Assembly (NCBI GenBank): GCA_937976315.1
Contig: CALJRR010000076.1
Coordinates: forward strand, 1 to 6,476
Length of the DNA stretch: 6,476 nt
Origin: an uncultured Candidatus Saccharibacteria bacterium
GTDB taxonomy: Bacteria > Patescibacteriota > Saccharimonadia > Saccharimonadales > Saccharimonadaceae
Direction: 5' to 3'
Numbering within the stretch: the stretch's first letter is position 1; each line of letters begins with the position of its first letter. The notes beneath the pieces were generated by a model. It was not told the origin of the DNA and ran no database searches. It saw only the letters and a list, made by a program, of their open reading frames with translations. The position numbers and the translations under genes are program-made. Shown one piece after another: positions 5,939 through 6,476 of the stretch.

Positions 5939-5968
5939 ATTATACCTGATATACTATACTTATGACAA
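5939..5968 (-). promoter_or_regulatory. promoter of the nucleotidyltransferase
   Basis: On the minus strand TTGTCA (5968-5963, one mismatch to TTGACA) is followed by an 18-base spacer and TATAAT (5944-5939). The predicted start is near 5932, giving a leader of about 18 bases that contains the ribosome binding site. The -35 hexamer overlaps the first codons of the divergent rfbB gene. Confidence 0.7.
5950..5955 (+). promoter_or_regulatory. -10 box of rfbB (leaderless)
   Basis: TATACT is followed by six bases and ATG at 5962, the same geometry as at 437-449 and 426-414. The predicted start is the first base of the ATG, and there is no Shine-Dalgarno sequence. A second TATACT (5955-5960) overlaps it but would start transcription inside the gene. 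No clear -35 is seen. Confidence 0.55.
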
Positions 5969-6476
5969 AGATGCTAGTCACGGGAGGCGCGGGATTCATT
6001 GGCTCGAATTTTGTGCATTACACCGTAAAACACAAGCCAGAATATGAAGTTACTGTTATTGACAAATTAACCTACGCCGGAAATCGTGCTAATTTGGAAA
6101 CTGTAGCTGACCAAATTACATTCGTAGAGGGCGATATTTGTGACGCCGAATTAATAGACAAATTAGTCGCTGAAAATGACATAGTCGTACATTTCGCCGC
6201 CGAAAGCCACAATGATAATTCTCTACGTAATCCATGGCCATTTGTTGAAACAAATATAATTGGTACATATACCATCCTAGAGGCTATTCGAAAACATAAC
6301 AAGAGGCTACATCACATCTCAACTGATGAGGTTTTTGGTGACCTAGAGCTTGATGATCCAAATCGCTTCACAGAGGACACTCCATACAAACCTTCCAGTC
6401 CCTACTCTAGTACTACAGCTTCCAGTGACATGCTAGTTCGTGCCTGGATCCGTAGTTTTGGTATTAAAGCAACTAT
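5962..6476 (+). CDS. rfbB: dTDP-glucose 4,6-dehydratase, 3' end beyond the window
   Basis: RfbB (RmlB) converts dTDP-glucose to dTDP-4-keto-6-deoxyglucose with bound NAD+, the second step to dTDP-rhamnose, in the cytoplasm. The 171 residues visible are about half the usual length. They show the NAD-binding TGGAGFIGSNF (7-17), DKLTYAGNRANL (34-45), FAAESHNDNSL (78-88) with its cofactor-contacting segment, and STDEVFGDL (120-128) carrying the catalytic Thr121-Asp122-Glu123. The active-site Tyr148 is present in SPYSSTTASSDMLVRAW, but the Lys expected four residues later is Thr152 (codon ACA at 6415-6417). Homologues usually read YSSTKA or YSASKA here. This is either a real substitution that would impair activity or a base error, since AAA to ACA is a single change. 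The gene appears leaderless, with ATG at 5962; a second in-frame ATG at 5971 is less likely. rfbA, rfbC and rfbD may lie downstream. Confidence 0.95.
   Translation, partial: MTKMLVTGGAGFIGSNFVHYTVKHKPEYEVTVIDKLTYAGNRANLETVADQITFVEGDICDAELIDKLVAENDIVVHFAAESHNDNSLRNPWPFVETNIIGTYTILEAIRKHNKRLHHISTDEVFGDLELDDPNRFTEDTPYKPSSPYSSTTASSDMLVRAWIRSFGIKAT

Noticed and set aside
6072..6302. Minus-strand open frame opposite rfbB.
   Set aside because: It is the shadow of a strongly conserved dehydratase gene on the plus strand.

Overview
The window looks like part of a small-genome Patescibacteria (CPR) chromosome, most likely Saccharibacteria (TM7). This is an inference from gene style, not from a marker gene. 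The DNA is AT-rich and tightly packed: genes overlap by 1 to 17 bases and gaps are 2 to 47 bases. Several genes appear to be read from leaderless transcripts. TGA is used as a normal stop (1844, 4391, 5472), which argues against the UGA-recoding CPR groups (Gracilibacteria, Absconditabacteria).

Layout. Positions 1-40 hold the 5' part of a tRNA-Asn on the minus strand, with a clear promoter at 52-80. Positions 82-414 (minus) encode a small protein that is only the LexA-type winged-helix DNA-binding domain plus a charged tail. It is divergent from a compact plus-strand operon at 449-5474. That operon encodes a polytopic O-antigen ligase/polymerase-like protein, a polyprenyl-phosphate sugar-1-phosphate transferase (WbaP/WcaJ type) and two GT4 glycosyltransferases. 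Facing the operon is a minus-strand TagD/RfaE-C-like nucleotidyltransferase (5477-5914), with only 2 bases between the two stop codons. A 47-base divergent promoter region then leads to the start of rfbB (rmlB), dTDP-glucose 4,6-dehydratase, which runs off the window.

How it fits together. The sugar transferase would load the first sugar phosphate onto undecaprenyl phosphate in the membrane. The two GT4 enzymes would extend the lipid-linked glycan on the cytoplasmic face, and the Wzy/WaaL-like protein would polymerise or transfer it outside. RfbB makes the dTDP-4-keto-6-deoxyglucose precursor of dTDP-rhamnose. No flippase is visible in the window. The LexA-like regulator shares its promoter region with the operon, where the two mirrored -10 boxes form an inverted repeat, so it is a plausible regulator of the locus and of itself.

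Main points for a second look: (1) the rfbB protein has Thr in place of the catalytic Lys of the YxxxK motif; (2) three genes share an identical TATACT-N6-ATG arrangement predicting transcription starts exactly on the start codon; (3) a protease-less LexA-type regulator faces a surface-glycan operon. I do not see a clearly new defence or mobile system here.
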